From Caldifarciminota bacterium (GTDB taxonomy: Bacteria > Hydrothermota > Tepidihabitantia > Tepidihabitantales > Tepidihabitantaceae), in the NCBI GenBank assembly GCA_026397595.1, contig JAPLUO010000224.1:1-33034 (forward strand): DNA of 33,034 nucleotides, written 5' to 3'. Below are positions 15,700-24,325 of the stretch, piece after piece. The notes below the pieces were generated by a model that was not told the DNA's origin, searched no databases, and saw nothing but the letters and a program-made list of their open reading frames with translations. Each line of letters begins with the position of its first letter. Position 1 is the stretch's first letter. The translations under genes and the position numbers were made by a program.

Positions 15700-16476
15700 C
15701 TACTTCAGAACCAGTTTGCGCACCATTCGCTGGCCGCGACTTAGGAGCACGACAAGGTACGTGCCAGCGGCGAGGCGGCGGCCATTGCGGTCAAGTGGCA
15801 GCCAGACAATCGGTTGTCCGGAGGCCGGGACCGCAATCCTCGCCACCAGCCGCCCGCCACGGTCGATAACCCGCAGCGACGGATGTGAGCCGGGCGGTAC
15901 CGTCAGCCGGATTCCGATCCGGCCGGTCGCAACGGTCGGTTCGAGCCTGAGCGCGAGGCCGAGGGGTCGGCCGGCGCCCTCGCTGATGCCGGTCGCCAAT
16001 GACGCTGTCAGGATGATTTCCGTATTCGGCCCGCCCTCGCCGTCCTGGTGCCCGGCAAGGTAGAGTTTCACGTCGCCGACCGCGGAGTCCGGCGCCTGCC
16101 AGGTGAACGTGCAGGAATCCCGGCCTCCGCTGGAGAGATGGACGCCGTTGGGTTCGCTGCCGGTGCTGTATGTCTCGGTCCGGTAACCGGCGGTAATCGT
16201 GCCGGCGGTATGCGAAGTGGAATCGATGCGCACCGACGCGTTGAAGTTGCTGATGGACGGACCGCCGCGGTGAACCACGCTGATGACGTAGGATGAGTCG
16301 AGTTCATAGGCGGCCGGGAACCCGACAACCTCAATGCTGCCGCCGGACGACCCGTGGCAACTGGAGGCGCAGGTGCCGTTCGTACCAGGGGCGCCTGAGT
16401 AGCCGGTGTAGCTCGGCAATGCGGACAGGGCAGCTGCGAACAGAACGATGGTCCCCATGACCATGACGGATTTCAT
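15700..16476 (-). CDS. Secreted choice-of-anchor V-like protein with CX3CH motif and sorting tail (copy 1)
   Basis: This 258-residue exported protein is the paralogue of the one at 13209-13994. It has a signal peptide (about 1-20) and the segment YTGYSGAPGTNGTCASSCHG. C36, C40 and H41 occupy exactly the same positions as in the paralogue. The beta-sandwich (DVKLYLAGHQDGEGG) and C-terminal sorting-like tail (LRVIDRGGRLVARI ... LAAGTYLVVLL, ending RKLVLK) follow. The ATG has AGGAGGA upstream at good spacing. It is the first gene of a run that continues through resB, ccsA and the second copy, so a shared transcript is likely. Confidence 0.86.
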   Translation of the reverse strand: MKSVMVMGTIVLFAAALSALPSYTGYSGAPGTNGTCASSCHGSSGGSIEVVGFPAAYELDSSYVISVVHRGGPSISNFNASVRIDSTSHTAGTITAGYRTETYSTGSEPNGVHLSSGGRDSCTFTWQAPDSAVGDVKLYLAGHQDGEGGPNTEIILTASLATGISEGAGRPLGLALRLEPTVATGRIGIRLTVPPGSHPSLRVIDRGGRLVARIAVPASGQPIVWLPLDRNGRRLAAGTYLVVLLSRGQRMVRKLVLK

Positions 16477-16785
16477 AGCGTTCCTCCTATCGCCGCGCGT
16501 GCGGCGGTTGGCTAAACGCGCCTCAACACGAAATGCTATCCAATCCGCGCCGGGCAGTCAAGTCGCCCGCCTGACCCCAGCCCCCGTCGGTAGGGAAACT
16601 TGAGTCAAGGCGCTGGCACAAGTTATAGGTTCTTCCGGTCTGCGACGGGAAACACCGACCGATACAGAGGACGGAAGCGGAGCCGCGCGGCCCGGAATTG
16701 GTTGACGGGCTTCCGTGATGAAGACTATTGATTTCGCGTGTGGGGGGAGTAGCTTTGAATCCCAATTGCGTAACCGGAGGACAAG
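16477..16785. other. Divergent intergenic region
   Basis: These 309 bases separate the minus-strand cytochrome-maturation cluster from the plus-strand glutaredoxin/YHS pair, so both promoters should be here. The only candidate I can name is TTGAGT-N17-TTATAG at 16600-16628 on the plus strand. The stretch 16620-16740 is G-rich and could fold, but I recognise no riboswitch. Confidence 0.55.
16600..16628 (+). promoter_or_regulatory. Possible sigma-70 promoter for the glutaredoxin/YHS pair
   Basis: TTGAGT is followed after 17 bases by TTATAG. Spacing is ideal and the match to consensus moderate. It would give a leader of roughly 150 bases before the TTG start at 16786. Confidence 0.35.
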
Positions 16786-17067
16786 TTGAATTTTCAGGTA
16801 TTTGCCAAGGAGAATTGTGAGCTCTGCAAGAAGGCCCAGGCCGTGCTGAGCCGGGCCGGCGTCGTACCTGAAGTCAGGTACGTCGAAGGGACTGCGGCCA
16901 CACCCGAGAATCTGGCCGACTTCGCGTGGTTTGACTGGACCGATACCCCGCCGTTGGTTGTCGCCACCGACGGGGACAAGATTGTCGGCCGCTGGGTCGC
17001 GGCCGACATCAAGGATGCCTGGTTGCCCGAGGTTCGACGCTGGCTGGCCGAACACCGGACGGCCTGA
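16786..17067 (+). CDS. Glutaredoxin/thioredoxin-fold small redox protein
   Basis: This 93-residue protein has a CELC dithiol at residues 11-14 after FQVFAKEN, and a cis-Pro-type TPPLVVA segment near 53-59, as expected for the thioredoxin fold. It would be cytoplasmic, acting in thiol exchange or metal handling. The start is TTG, supported by GGAGG five bases upstream (CCGGAGGACAAG). A YHS-domain gene follows after 48 bases in the same direction. I cannot assign a specific substrate. Confidence 0.85.
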   Translation: MNFQVFAKENCELCKKAQAVLSRAGVVPEVRYVEGTAATPENLADFAWFDWTDTPPLVVATDGDKIVGRWVAADIKDAWLPEVRRWLAEHRTA

Positions 17068-17115
17068 ATCGAACCCCGCGCCTTCTGCCGGCAGTCAAAC
17101 AAGGCGGAGGACTGA

Positions 17116-17286
17116 ATGAAAGACGAACACAAGAACGAAGAGGGCAACCTCGACCCGGTCTGCGGCATGACTGTGACTAAAGAGAATGCCGCGTGCAGCT
17201 ACGACCACAAGGGGAAAACGTATTACTTCTGCGCGGCAAGCTGCAAGGATCAATTCGTGGCCGGGCCCGAGAAGTTTCTCAGATAG
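17116..17286 (+). CDS. Small YHS-domain protein
   Basis: This 56-residue protein is almost entirely a YHS domain: DPVCGMTV at about 13-20, then YDHKGKTYYFCAASCKDQF, ending near PEKFL. The Cys residues (16, 39, 43) are those expected to bind a metal. Such domains are common in copper and mercury handling proteins and in metal-transporting ATPases, and this one stands alone. The ATG has GGAGG six bases upstream. It follows the redox protein closely, so the two are probably co-transcribed and may act together in metal or thiol chemistry. Confidence 0.9.
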   Translation: MKDEHKNEEGNLDPVCGMTVTKENAACSYDHKGKTYYFCAASCKDQFVAGPEKFLR

Positions 17287-17302
17287 AAAGACTTACACGA
17301 TC

Positions 17303-17328
17303 AACGGCGGCGCTTCCGCGCCGCCGTT
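17303..17328. terminator. Hairpin between convergent genes
   Basis: AACGGCGGCGC, loop TTCC, then its perfect 11-base complement. It lies 17 bases after the YHS stop, before the convergent aminotransferase gene. It is followed by AGTCTTCC, so the U-tract is weak, but position and stem strength fit a terminator. Confidence 0.65.
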
Positions 17329-17473
17329 AGTCTTCCCGGTGTCCGCCAACGCCGATCTGGTAGGCCGTGGCGGAAAGCTGTGAGGCGTAGGGCGCCAGCC
17401 GCGTTCCGTTTGGCGGACGACGGGAGGCTGTCTTCGAGTTGTGGACGCGGGTGGGCTGCGGCCTCGCCCGAGG

Positions 17474-18421
17474 TCAGCCCTGCCGCTGACCGGATTCTGT
17501 TTTCGACAGAAGCACGTCGACAAACCCGCGGAAAGCAGACTGGAGACGCTGCGTAACCGGGCCGGGTTTGCCGTCGGCGACGGGCCGGCTGTTCACGCGA
17601 AGAACCGGCAGTACTTCAGCAGTCGTGGCAGCCAGGAACAATTCGTCGAGCAGCGGCAGACGGGCTTCGGTAACTCCCGTCTCGGACACTGGAATCTTGA
17701 GTTCACGGCAGAGTTCGATCACCGTCGAACGCGTGATGCCGGCAAGGATGTAATTGTCCGCCGGGTGAGTGTGCACCCGGCCGTCGATCACCGCGAAGAC
17801 GTTGGTGTGCGTGCCTTCGGTCACTACGCCGTCGCGGACAAAGACAGCCTCGGCCGCGCCTGCTTCAGCCGCCTGCATCCGGGCAAGCACGTTCGGCAGC
17901 AGGCCAATCGCCTTGATGTCGCACCGCGACCAGCGGACGTCGTGAACAGTGATCACCGACACGCCCTGACCGGCCCTGTCCGGCCGCGCTTGGAGTGGAT
18001 TTGTCTCGACGTACACCGTTTGCATGAGCGCCTCCGGTACAACGAGCGCGCGGCGGCACGTGCCGCGGGTTATCTGGACGTAGACGGAGGCGTCGCTTCC
18101 CGCCAGTCCGTTGCGCTTGAGCAGTTCAAGCGCGATGGGCTTCAGCGCCGCAATACCGCTCGAGTCTATCCTCACCGCGTCGAGGCTGTGCTTCAGCCGC
18201 GTCAGGTGCTCGTCCGACCGGAACAGCCTGCCTTCATAACTACGGATGAACTCGTACACGCCGTCCGCGAACATGAACCCGCGGTCGTTGGGCGAAATGC
18301 AGACGCTGTCTTTGAGAATGATGCCACCGCGAGGCGCCCCCGCGCCACTGAAATAGACCCAGCAAGGGACATGACCGGAATCCGCCGGGGATTCTGGATC
18401 GTGTCCCGTCTGTCGGTTCAC
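17474..18421 (-). CDS. Class IV aminotransferase, D-amino acid transaminase-like
   Basis: This PLP-dependent fold-type IV transaminase is about 315 residues and resembles D-alanine or branched-chain transaminases. SPNDRGFMFADGVYEFIR is the family N-terminal signature. The PLP lysine is the K in DIKAIGLLPNVLA. EGTHTNVFAV binds the cofactor phosphate. The start is uncertain: no ATG is in frame. I take the GTG at 18421, which overlaps the stop of the upstream gene as GTGA. A later non-standard start close to IILKDSV would also give a normal-sized protein. Confidence 0.85.
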   Translation of the reverse strand: MNRQTGHDPESPADSGHVPCWVYFSGAGAPRGGIILKDSVCISPNDRGFMFADGVYEFIRSYEGRLFRSDEHLTRLKHSLDAVRIDSSGIAALKPIALELLKRNGLAGSDASVYVQITRGTCRRALVVPEALMQTVYVETNPLQARPDRAGQGVSVITVHDVRWSRCDIKAIGLLPNVLARMQAAEAGAAEAVFVRDGVVTEGTHTNVFAVIDGRVHTHPADNYILAGITRSTVIELCRELKIPVSETGVTEARLPLLDELFLAATTAEVLPVLRVNSRPVADGKPGPVTQRLQSAFRGFVDVLLSKTESGQRQG

Positions 18422-21400
18422 TTCAGGAGAACGATCTGCTTCGTCCGGGCTCGGCCGCCGGCCTGCAGGGTGCAGAAATACGTGCCGGCGCCGAGGGTCA
18501 TCCCCCAGTTGTCCGTGCCGTCCCACGTGACGGCCCTCAGGCCTTCTGACTGCCTGCCGCTGACAAGCGTCTTGACTTCCTGCCCGAGGACGTTGTAGAT
18601 TCTCAAGTTTACGGGGGTCGCCGCGTCCAGGTCGTACCGGATCGTGGCGGCGGACAGAGCCGGGTTCGGACAGGTCTGGAACGAGCGGAACATCGGCCCG
18701 CGGCCCGTGACTTGGGCCACACTTGTCGGCGGGCTGAAGTCGGTCTCCTCGTAGGAAAGCGTGGCGCCGGCGGTGGCCGCGTCGGCCCGGATTTGAACCC
18801 AGTAGATGTCATTCGGGTGCTGAATGCTGACCGGTCCGCTGAGCGATTGCCAATCTTCCCACTCAACCAATCTGACGTCGTCGAACCAGGCGCTGCCGTC
18901 TCCGGACGGCGGCACTTTGCTCGTCAGCCAGATATCAAAGTACTGCGTGTTTGTGGCCGGGGTGAAGTTGTTGTAGTAGAAGGTCCAGTCGGTCGTGCCC
19001 GACACCTGGATGCCGAGGTTGGCTGAGCCGATTGGACTGCCGCCGGGCCGGGTGCTGTAGAACTCGACCGCTGCGCCGGCGCTCTCCGCGTTCTGGGTCT
19101 TGAGCCGGACGCAGAGCGTGTACCCGGTCGAGTCCGAGTAGCAGAGTATCCGCTCTTCGAGGTTGGTGGTAATCGCGCTGCCCCCCTGCGTGCGCACCTG
19201 CCGCATTGACCTGCTGCCCCGGTACGCGACCGTGTCATAGCCTTCGCCAGCCTGGCTCAGCAGCCAGAGTGTGGAGCCTTCGTCTTCCATGTTGCCGAAC
19301 CAGAGCATCTCATGCCCGACCCGGAACTGCCAGTTCCGGGAAGGCGTGGCGGAGACGATAGACGACAGGCTGCCGTTGCGCGACAGACGCAGCGGGCCGG
19401 AAACCCAATAGCCGTCCTCTTCACGCAGCTCGAGTTCGTCGCTGCGCGGGTAAACGTTGCGCGGCAGCGCCGTGGTATCGAGGATGATTCTCGCGGTCAC
19501 GCTGCCCCGGTTAGTAATGACGTAGGTTCCGAGGTCCCGCGACCGCCGGGCAAGATAATCGAGGATGTGGACTCCGAGTTCGCCCCACGCCCGGACCGGG
19601 ATGTTGTCAATGTAGACCGGTGTGAGCGAATAATCGTAGAACCCGGTCGCGTCAATCACGCCGTTCAGTATCACGGCCGGGTACGTTTCCGGGTAGTCGA
19701 GGTCGAACGTGAAGTCGCCGAGCGAGTGGGCAATCAACTTTCCCTGGTAGACCTCGAACCCCTGAAGCACGTGCGGGTGATGGCAGACCACGAGGTCAGC
19801 GCCGGCCTCGATTGCCCGGTGCCGCTCCTCGGTATCGCCCGGCGCGGGGAAAAGCGCAAACGACGAGTAGAATTCATCCCCAGATTCGCCTTTCGCCATT
19901 CCTACTTCGTCATTTCCCCTTAGTACTTCGTCATTCTCGCGCCCGAGCGTGGGCGCGGGCTCATATTCTTCGCCGGTGTGCAATTCCACGATAGTCACGT
20001 CGGCATCGCCCTCGACTGTCCGTATCTGCTTGCGCAAGTGATAGGTATCAAGCATGGCAAACCCGGGCTTGTTCAGCCCGGCATCCAGGTATGGCTGGTA
20101 GTTGTCGTACTGGCCGTTCCGGTCGGACGCCGCCAGGAACGCGACATTGACCCCGGATTGTTGCCGGAACACCGGCTGGTACGCCTCGTCGGCGTTCGCG
20201 CCCGCGCCCGAGTAGGCGATGGAGTTCGCCGCAAGGCTCTCCTGCGTTTCGCGCATCCCGGCAAGGCCATAGTCGATGATGTGGTTGTTGGCGAGCGAGA
20301 CGACGTCGATGCCGGCGTGCGCCAGCCCGGCTATGTTCCTCGGCTTGCCCCGGAACACGATCGGCTTGGTCGGATGCCGCGAGCCCTGCGCGGTAATCGG
20401 GCCCTCCAGATTGGCCACCGTAATGTCGGCGGCGTCGCCCAGCCACGGCAGGGTCGGTTCGAATATCGCATTGACCCCGAGAGAGTCAATTAGCCCGCCA
20501 GGGTTGTCATACCGGCGCGCGAGCATGATGTCGCCCGTGAAGTTCATCTTCACCGGGAAAGATGTCGGCCCCGGGTCAACGTGGATTCGGCACGAGGCTC
20601 TGCCCCATAGCCCGGTGCTGTCCTCGACAGCAAGCAGCACCGTGTAGTCGTGGTTGTCCTCGACCAGGTAGGTGTGGCTCGGATTCGAGTCGCTGCTCGT
20701 GGAGTCGTCGCCGAAATACCAGAAGTACTGGTGGTTCCGGCTGTCCGGGTCGGTGACCCGGCTGTGAAACTGCACCGGCACGCTGTCCTGCCCGCCCGCG
20801 CTGCGAAAGACCTCGCCCAGCGTGTGCGTTATTTCCACTTGCGGCGCGACCGGCCGGTCGTCCGTGACGTCGCTTATCTCGTCGAAGTAGACCTTGGCGC
20901 GCGTGCCCGCGTCCTTGTCGTTGATGAACACGAGCCCGATGATGGTGGGCAGATACCCGAACCGGACCAGCCAGTCCTGGCCCACCGGCAACTCGTACAC
21001 GTTCCACGTCCTGAGCGTGAACGCGCCCTGGTACACGGGCACCCACCGCTGCGGGTCAACCATCTCGGTCCCGGCAAACGAATAGAGCAGGGTCTCGCTA
21101 TGCGTCACCAGCCCGAACCCTTGGATTTCACCGAGACTTTCCGTGTACATCGCCACCTGCCATACGCTCCCGGTATCCAAGTTCCTCGGCGCAATGCTCT
21201 CCAGTTTCCAGGTATTGCCGTACAGTTTCAGCGAATACGGCGAGTTGTGGTAGGTGTTGACCGCGTCCAGAGTCCATGAATCCGGCTGCATATCCTCGCC
21301 CGGAAATGACCGTAACTGCAGGTCGGCGTCGTCAAAGGTTTCGATGGTATCGGCAAAGGCCGGCCCGGCAAAGTTGTCTCGTACGCGATGGCCCGCGGCC

Positions 21401-21462
21401 AGGACCAGGCTCACGGCCGGCATGAGCAGCATCGGCGCCAGCCGGAACAGCATGCGCGTCAT
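18418..21462 (-). CDS. Secreted multidomain CapA-type metallophosphatase-fold protein with PKD and sorting domains
   Basis: This 1014-residue exported protein has a signal peptide (about 1-24), a jelly-roll-like region (35-200), a PKD domain (225-297) and a CapA domain (305-650). A second jelly-roll region (about 700-900) and a FlgD/Por-like C-terminal tail ending KQIVLLK follow. CapA motifs visible are FTGDIML, NLEGPIT, LANNHIIDYG, HTGEEYEP and HHPHVLQGFEVYQGK. CapA proteins are linked to poly-gamma-glutamate capsule and related surface polymers. The substrate here is unknown. An in-frame low-complexity insertion of about 30 residues (505-535) separates HTGEEYEPAPT from the HHPH segment. The ATG at 21462 precedes the signal peptide. 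The longer upstream frame is not signal-like. No clear ribosome site is visible. Confidence 0.88.
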   Translation of the reverse strand: MTRMLFRLAPMLLMPAVSLVLAAGHRVRDNFAGPAFADTIETFDDADLQLRSFPGEDMQPDSWTLDAVNTYHNSPYSLKLYGNTWKLESIAPRNLDTGSVWQVAMYTESLGEIQGFGLVTHSETLLYSFAGTEMVDPQRWVPVYQGAFTLRTWNVYELPVGQDWLVRFGYLPTIIGLVFINDKDAGTRAKVYFDEISDVTDDRPVAPQVEITHTLGEVFRSAGGQDSVPVQFHSRVTDPDSRNHQYFWYFGDDSTSSDSNPSHTYLVEDNHDYTVLLAVEDSTGLWGRASCRIHVDPGPTSFPVKMNFTGDIMLARRYDNPGGLIDSLGVNAIFEPTLPWLGDAADITVANLEGPITAQGSRHPTKPIVFRGKPRNIAGLAHAGIDVVSLANNHIIDYGLAGMRETQESLAANSIAYSGAGANADEAYQPVFRQQSGVNVAFLAASDRNGQYDNYQPYLDAGLNKPGFAMLDTYHLRKQIRTVEGDADVTIVELHTGEEYEPAPTLGRENDEVLRGNDEVGMAKGESGDEFYSSFALFPAPGDTEERHRAIEAGADLVVCHHPHVLQGFEVYQGKLIAHSLGDFTFDLDYPETYPAVILNGVIDATGFYDYSLTPVYIDNIPVRAWGELGVHILDYLARRSRDLGTYVITNRGSVTARIILDTTALPRNVYPRSDELELREEDGYWVSGPLRLSRNGSLSSIVSATPSRNWQFRVGHEMLWFGNMEDEGSTLWLLSQAGEGYDTVAYRGSRSMRQVRTQGGSAITTNLEERILCYSDSTGYTLCVRLKTQNAESAGAAVEFYSTRPGGSPIGSANLGIQVSGTTDWTFYYNNFTPATNTQYFDIWLTSKVPPSGDGSAWFDDVRLVEWEDWQSLSGPVSIQHPNDIYWVQIRADAATAGATLSYEETDFSPPTSVAQVTGRGPMFRSFQTCPNPALSAATIRYDLDAATPVNLRIYNVLGQEVKTLVSGRQSEGLRAVTWDGTDNWGMTLGAGTYFCTLQAGGRARTKQIVLLK
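19855..19950. repeat. In-frame repeat-like insertion in the CapA domain
   Basis: The plus strand holds two copies of TACTTCGTCATT (about 19899-19936) plus related CGCCATT-like words. They encode RENDEVLRGNDEVG and neighbouring residues, which look foreign to CapA proteins. Confidence 0.55.
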
Positions 21463-21734
21463 CCGAACTATGGTAGGCTCCCGGCCGCGGTTGTCAAAGG
21501 GCGGCAACAGTCCCGGGTCGCTCACACGGGACTGAAGGGTTCGTTCCAGGGTCAAGCCGGTCCGCCGAAGTCTCGCGCAAATGGCCCCGGGCGCACTGTC
21601 AACGACCGGCCGCCGCGCCGTTTCCCGTCTGTTATTAACTCTCGCCGGAGGGGATGTATCTTCTCTTCTGGATTGATCCTCACAGGCTTCAAACCGGGCC
21701 GGCTCGCGGCCCAAGGGCGCAAACAGGAGGAAGC

Positions 21735-23588
21735 ATGCGCAAAAGTCTGCTCCTGACAGTATCGCTGCTGGCAGTCCTCGTGATCGTCGCGGGCTGCCCG
21801 AACAAGGCCCCGAGAATCCCGGCAAAGCCCAGCGGCCCGGCCTTGGTGAAGTTCGGCAACACGGCCACTTATGTCTCAATGACAACCGACCCAAACAAGG
21901 ACAGGGTGCTCTATGCCTTTGACTGGGGCGACGGCACGGCCGACACCACTGCTCTCATGAAATCCGGCGACACGATCACCCAGTCTCATGCCTGGAGCGC
22001 AATCGGGGTGTATCCGGTCAAGGTGATCGCGAAAGACGAGAAAGGCAAGTGGAGCGCCGACTGGTCCGACACGCTGATGGTGACGGTTGATAGCCTCGGC
22101 CCGCCACCGAATGTGCCACCGTATGCCCCGACCATCGTCGCGAAGCACACGCCGCTGCGCGGCATCGCCGGCGGCCCGGCGTATCGGTTCTATGCCGTTG
22201 CGCGGGACGAGTACGGCGACAGCCTCTACTACCGGTGGTATTTCGACGGCACCGATTCGGTGACGTCTCCGCTCTTCCCGAGCTTCACAGAGGGCTATGC
22301 CACTTGGACCCCGACCGGTGATACCCACACCTACACCGTGCAGGTCCGCGTCTTCGACCAGACCGGGCTGACCAACGACACGCTGGCAACGACGACCTTT
22401 GAGACGGTCGCCGAAGGCGAGATTATCTGGAGCTACGAGGCGGAGTTCGTCGCTTCGCCGGCAATCGGCACTACGCGCCGGGAAGGTAACACCTGGCCGG
22501 CGATTATCTGCGGCAGCACGAATGACGATGAGGGCCTGTGCGTGTTTGACGCCTACCAATCGTTCCTCGTCAACCAGTTCTCCGTCCCTGACCCGGAGGA
22601 GTACAACTCCTCGGCCACCATCGGCGACGACGGTACGAGGTATGTCGGCAACGAGAACGGCGGGTTCTACGCCTTCAGCACGGATGACAGCCGCGGCGAC
22701 ACCTTCAAGTGGCGGTTTGGCACCAGCGACAGCGGCATGACCGCGACGGCGGCGCTGGGCAACGACGGCGGCATCTACTGCGGCGGTGAGGACCAGCACA
22801 TCCACAAGCTGATAGACAACGGCGCGAGCGCCACCGAGGTCTGGAGCTATCCCCTGCGTCGGGATATGACGAGCTCGCCCGCCATCGGGGCGGACGGCAA
22901 CATCATCTGCTGCGACGACTCCGCCTACGTCTACTCCCTTACCCCCGGCGGCACGCTGAACTGGGAGGTCAGTACCGGCAGCACGCGCGGCATCTCCTCG
23001 TCGCCGGCCATCGCCTCGGACGGGACGGTCTACGTCGGCACTGAAGCCGGCCAACTGCTCGCACTCAAGGATGGCAGTATCGTCTGGTCGTACGCGACCG
23101 ATTCGCTGTTCTCCGTCTCTTCGTCCCCAATCATCGGCCCCGACGGCAACATCTACTTTGGCTGCGACGACGGCAAGCTCTACCGGATTGACCAGAACAG
23201 CCACATGCCGGTGGCGGACTGGCCGATTACGGTTTCCCTCAGAGCGATCAACAGCACGCCGCTGCTTTGCGCCCACAACATCATCTATATCGCGGGCGAC
23301 GACTCGCTCTACGCCTACGACGTTAACAACCCGACCGGTGGACCTCGCTGGGCAGTGGCGATGGCGGCCACGTCCATGAGGAACTCGGGGCGCCATCCGC
23401 GGCGGCTGTCGTTCGACAACCAAGCATCGGCGGTTGTTGACCGGTACGGTATCATCTACATCTCCACCTGGTCCGGCTACGGCGGCATCTTCGCCATCGC
23501 CGGCCGTTTGGGCGGCACGCTGGCTGCAACCGACTGGCCGATGTTCCATCACGATGCGAAGCATACCGGCCGGTTCGGAGCGAGATAG
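21735..23588 (+). CDS. Lipoprotein with PKD domains and PQQ-type beta-propeller repeats
   Basis: This 617-residue exported lipoprotein has lipobox VAGC with C21. Two PKD-like domains follow (about 25-125, with FDWGDGTADT; and about 130-230, with YYRWYFDGTDS). The rest is a beta-propeller of repeated blades such as SSPAIGADGNIICC, SSPAIASDGTVYVGT and SSPIIGPDGNIYFGC. The C-terminus WPMFHHDAKHTGRFGAR is typical of such PQQ-like proteins. It probably acts in the envelope as a binding or scaffold protein. No enzyme motif is visible. The ATG has CAGGAGG four bases upstream. It is divergent from the CapA-type gene across 272 bases. Confidence 0.88.
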   Translation: MRKSLLLTVSLLAVLVIVAGCPNKAPRIPAKPSGPALVKFGNTATYVSMTTDPNKDRVLYAFDWGDGTADTTALMKSGDTITQSHAWSAIGVYPVKVIAKDEKGKWSADWSDTLMVTVDSLGPPPNVPPYAPTIVAKHTPLRGIAGGPAYRFYAVARDEYGDSLYYRWYFDGTDSVTSPLFPSFTEGYATWTPTGDTHTYTVQVRVFDQTGLTNDTLATTTFETVAEGEIIWSYEAEFVASPAIGTTRREGNTWPAIICGSTNDDEGLCVFDAYQSFLVNQFSVPDPEEYNSSATIGDDGTRYVGNENGGFYAFSTDDSRGDTFKWRFGTSDSGMTATAALGNDGGIYCGGEDQHIHKLIDNGASATEVWSYPLRRDMTSSPAIGADGNIICCDDSAYVYSLTPGGTLNWEVSTGSTRGISSSPAIASDGTVYVGTEAGQLLALKDGSIVWSYATDSLFSVSSSPIIGPDGNIYFGCDDGKLYRIDQNSHMPVADWPITVSLRAINSTPLLCAHNIIYIAGDDSLYAYDVNNPTGGPRWAVAMAATSMRNSGRHPRRLSFDNQASAVVDRYGIIYISTWSGYGGIFAIAGRLGGTLAATDWPMFHHDAKHTGRFGAR

Positions 23589-23621
23589 CCGGACGCGGTC
23601 GGGACGGAACATAGAGTTCCG

Positions 23622-24262
23622 TTGCGTCGAATCCTTGCAGGAGCGCCACCGCTGGTGGCGCTCCTGCTCTCCTGTACCACCCTGCCGTTGCCGACCGTGC
23701 CCATGGCCCCGCTTGGGCCGGATACGCTCGGCCAGCGAGAACCCGGCCGGTTCGAGTTCTACACAGTAACGAGCGGGCTGAGCGGGTCTGCTACATCGCC
23801 TACTGGGGTGATAACGCGACCGATTCCTCGAATTCCCTGCGGGCCGGGGACACGGTTGAACTCGACCACGCCTGGTCAGACACCGGCACGTTCTCAATCC
23901 GCTGTCGCGCGCAGGCCGAGGCCGGCGGGATATCGGACCTCTCGTCGCCTCACCCGCTCCTGGTCTGCAGCTACGCGCCGCGGACACCGGTCGGCGTGTT
24001 CGGGCCGGACACGGTGAGGGTCGATTCGGCAGCCGAGTTCCGCACGGTTACGACCGACCCCGAGGCCGACCTCATCACTTATGCCTTCGCCTGGGGCGAC
24101 GGCGACAGCGTGACCGCGCCGGGCTACGCATCCGGCGATACGGCCCGGATGCTCCACGCCTGGTCAGGCACGGGCGAGTACCAGGTCCGGACCACGGCCT
24201 CGGACGTCGCCGGGCACAAAAGCCCCTGGTCTCCGCCGCATGCCGTGGTCGTCGTGCCGTAG
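23622..24262 (+). pseudogene. PKD-domain lipoprotein gene broken by a frameshift
   Basis: A TTG at 23622 opens a frame with a lipoprotein signal (LLLSC, C18) and the first half of a PKD domain ending RFEFYTVTS. The protein then continues only in another frame, from ERVCYIAYWGDNATDSS through a second PKD domain (ITYAFAWGDGDS) to the stop at 24262. Switching frame near 23770-23790 restores a coherent product of about 210 residues, paralogous to the PKD region of the lipoprotein upstream. The frame change fits a one-base deletion. It may be a real mutation or an assembly error. Confidence 0.82.
23638..23666. repeat. 13-bp perfect inverted repeat at the start of the frameshifted lipoprotein gene
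   Basis: CAGGAGCGCCACC, loop GCT, then its exact complement. It lies 50 bases after the propeller gene stop and inside the signal-peptide codons of the next frame. It could end or attenuate transcription of the upstream gene, though no U-tract follows. Confidence 0.75.
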
Positions 24263-24325
24263 CCGGGTACTACCACGTTTCGACATCGTTTTCGCTGCCG
24301 GCCGGTTTGACCCGGGCCGGTCTGT

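Noticed and set aside
16620-16740. Possible riboswitch upstream of the glutaredoxin-like gene
   Set aside because: G-rich and foldable, but none of the conserved cores I know could be matched.
21876-23987. 703-residue minus-strand ORF opposite the propeller lipoprotein
   Set aside because: It is a GC-driven shadow of repeated propeller codons. The plus strand has a lipobox, ribosome site and propeller repeats.
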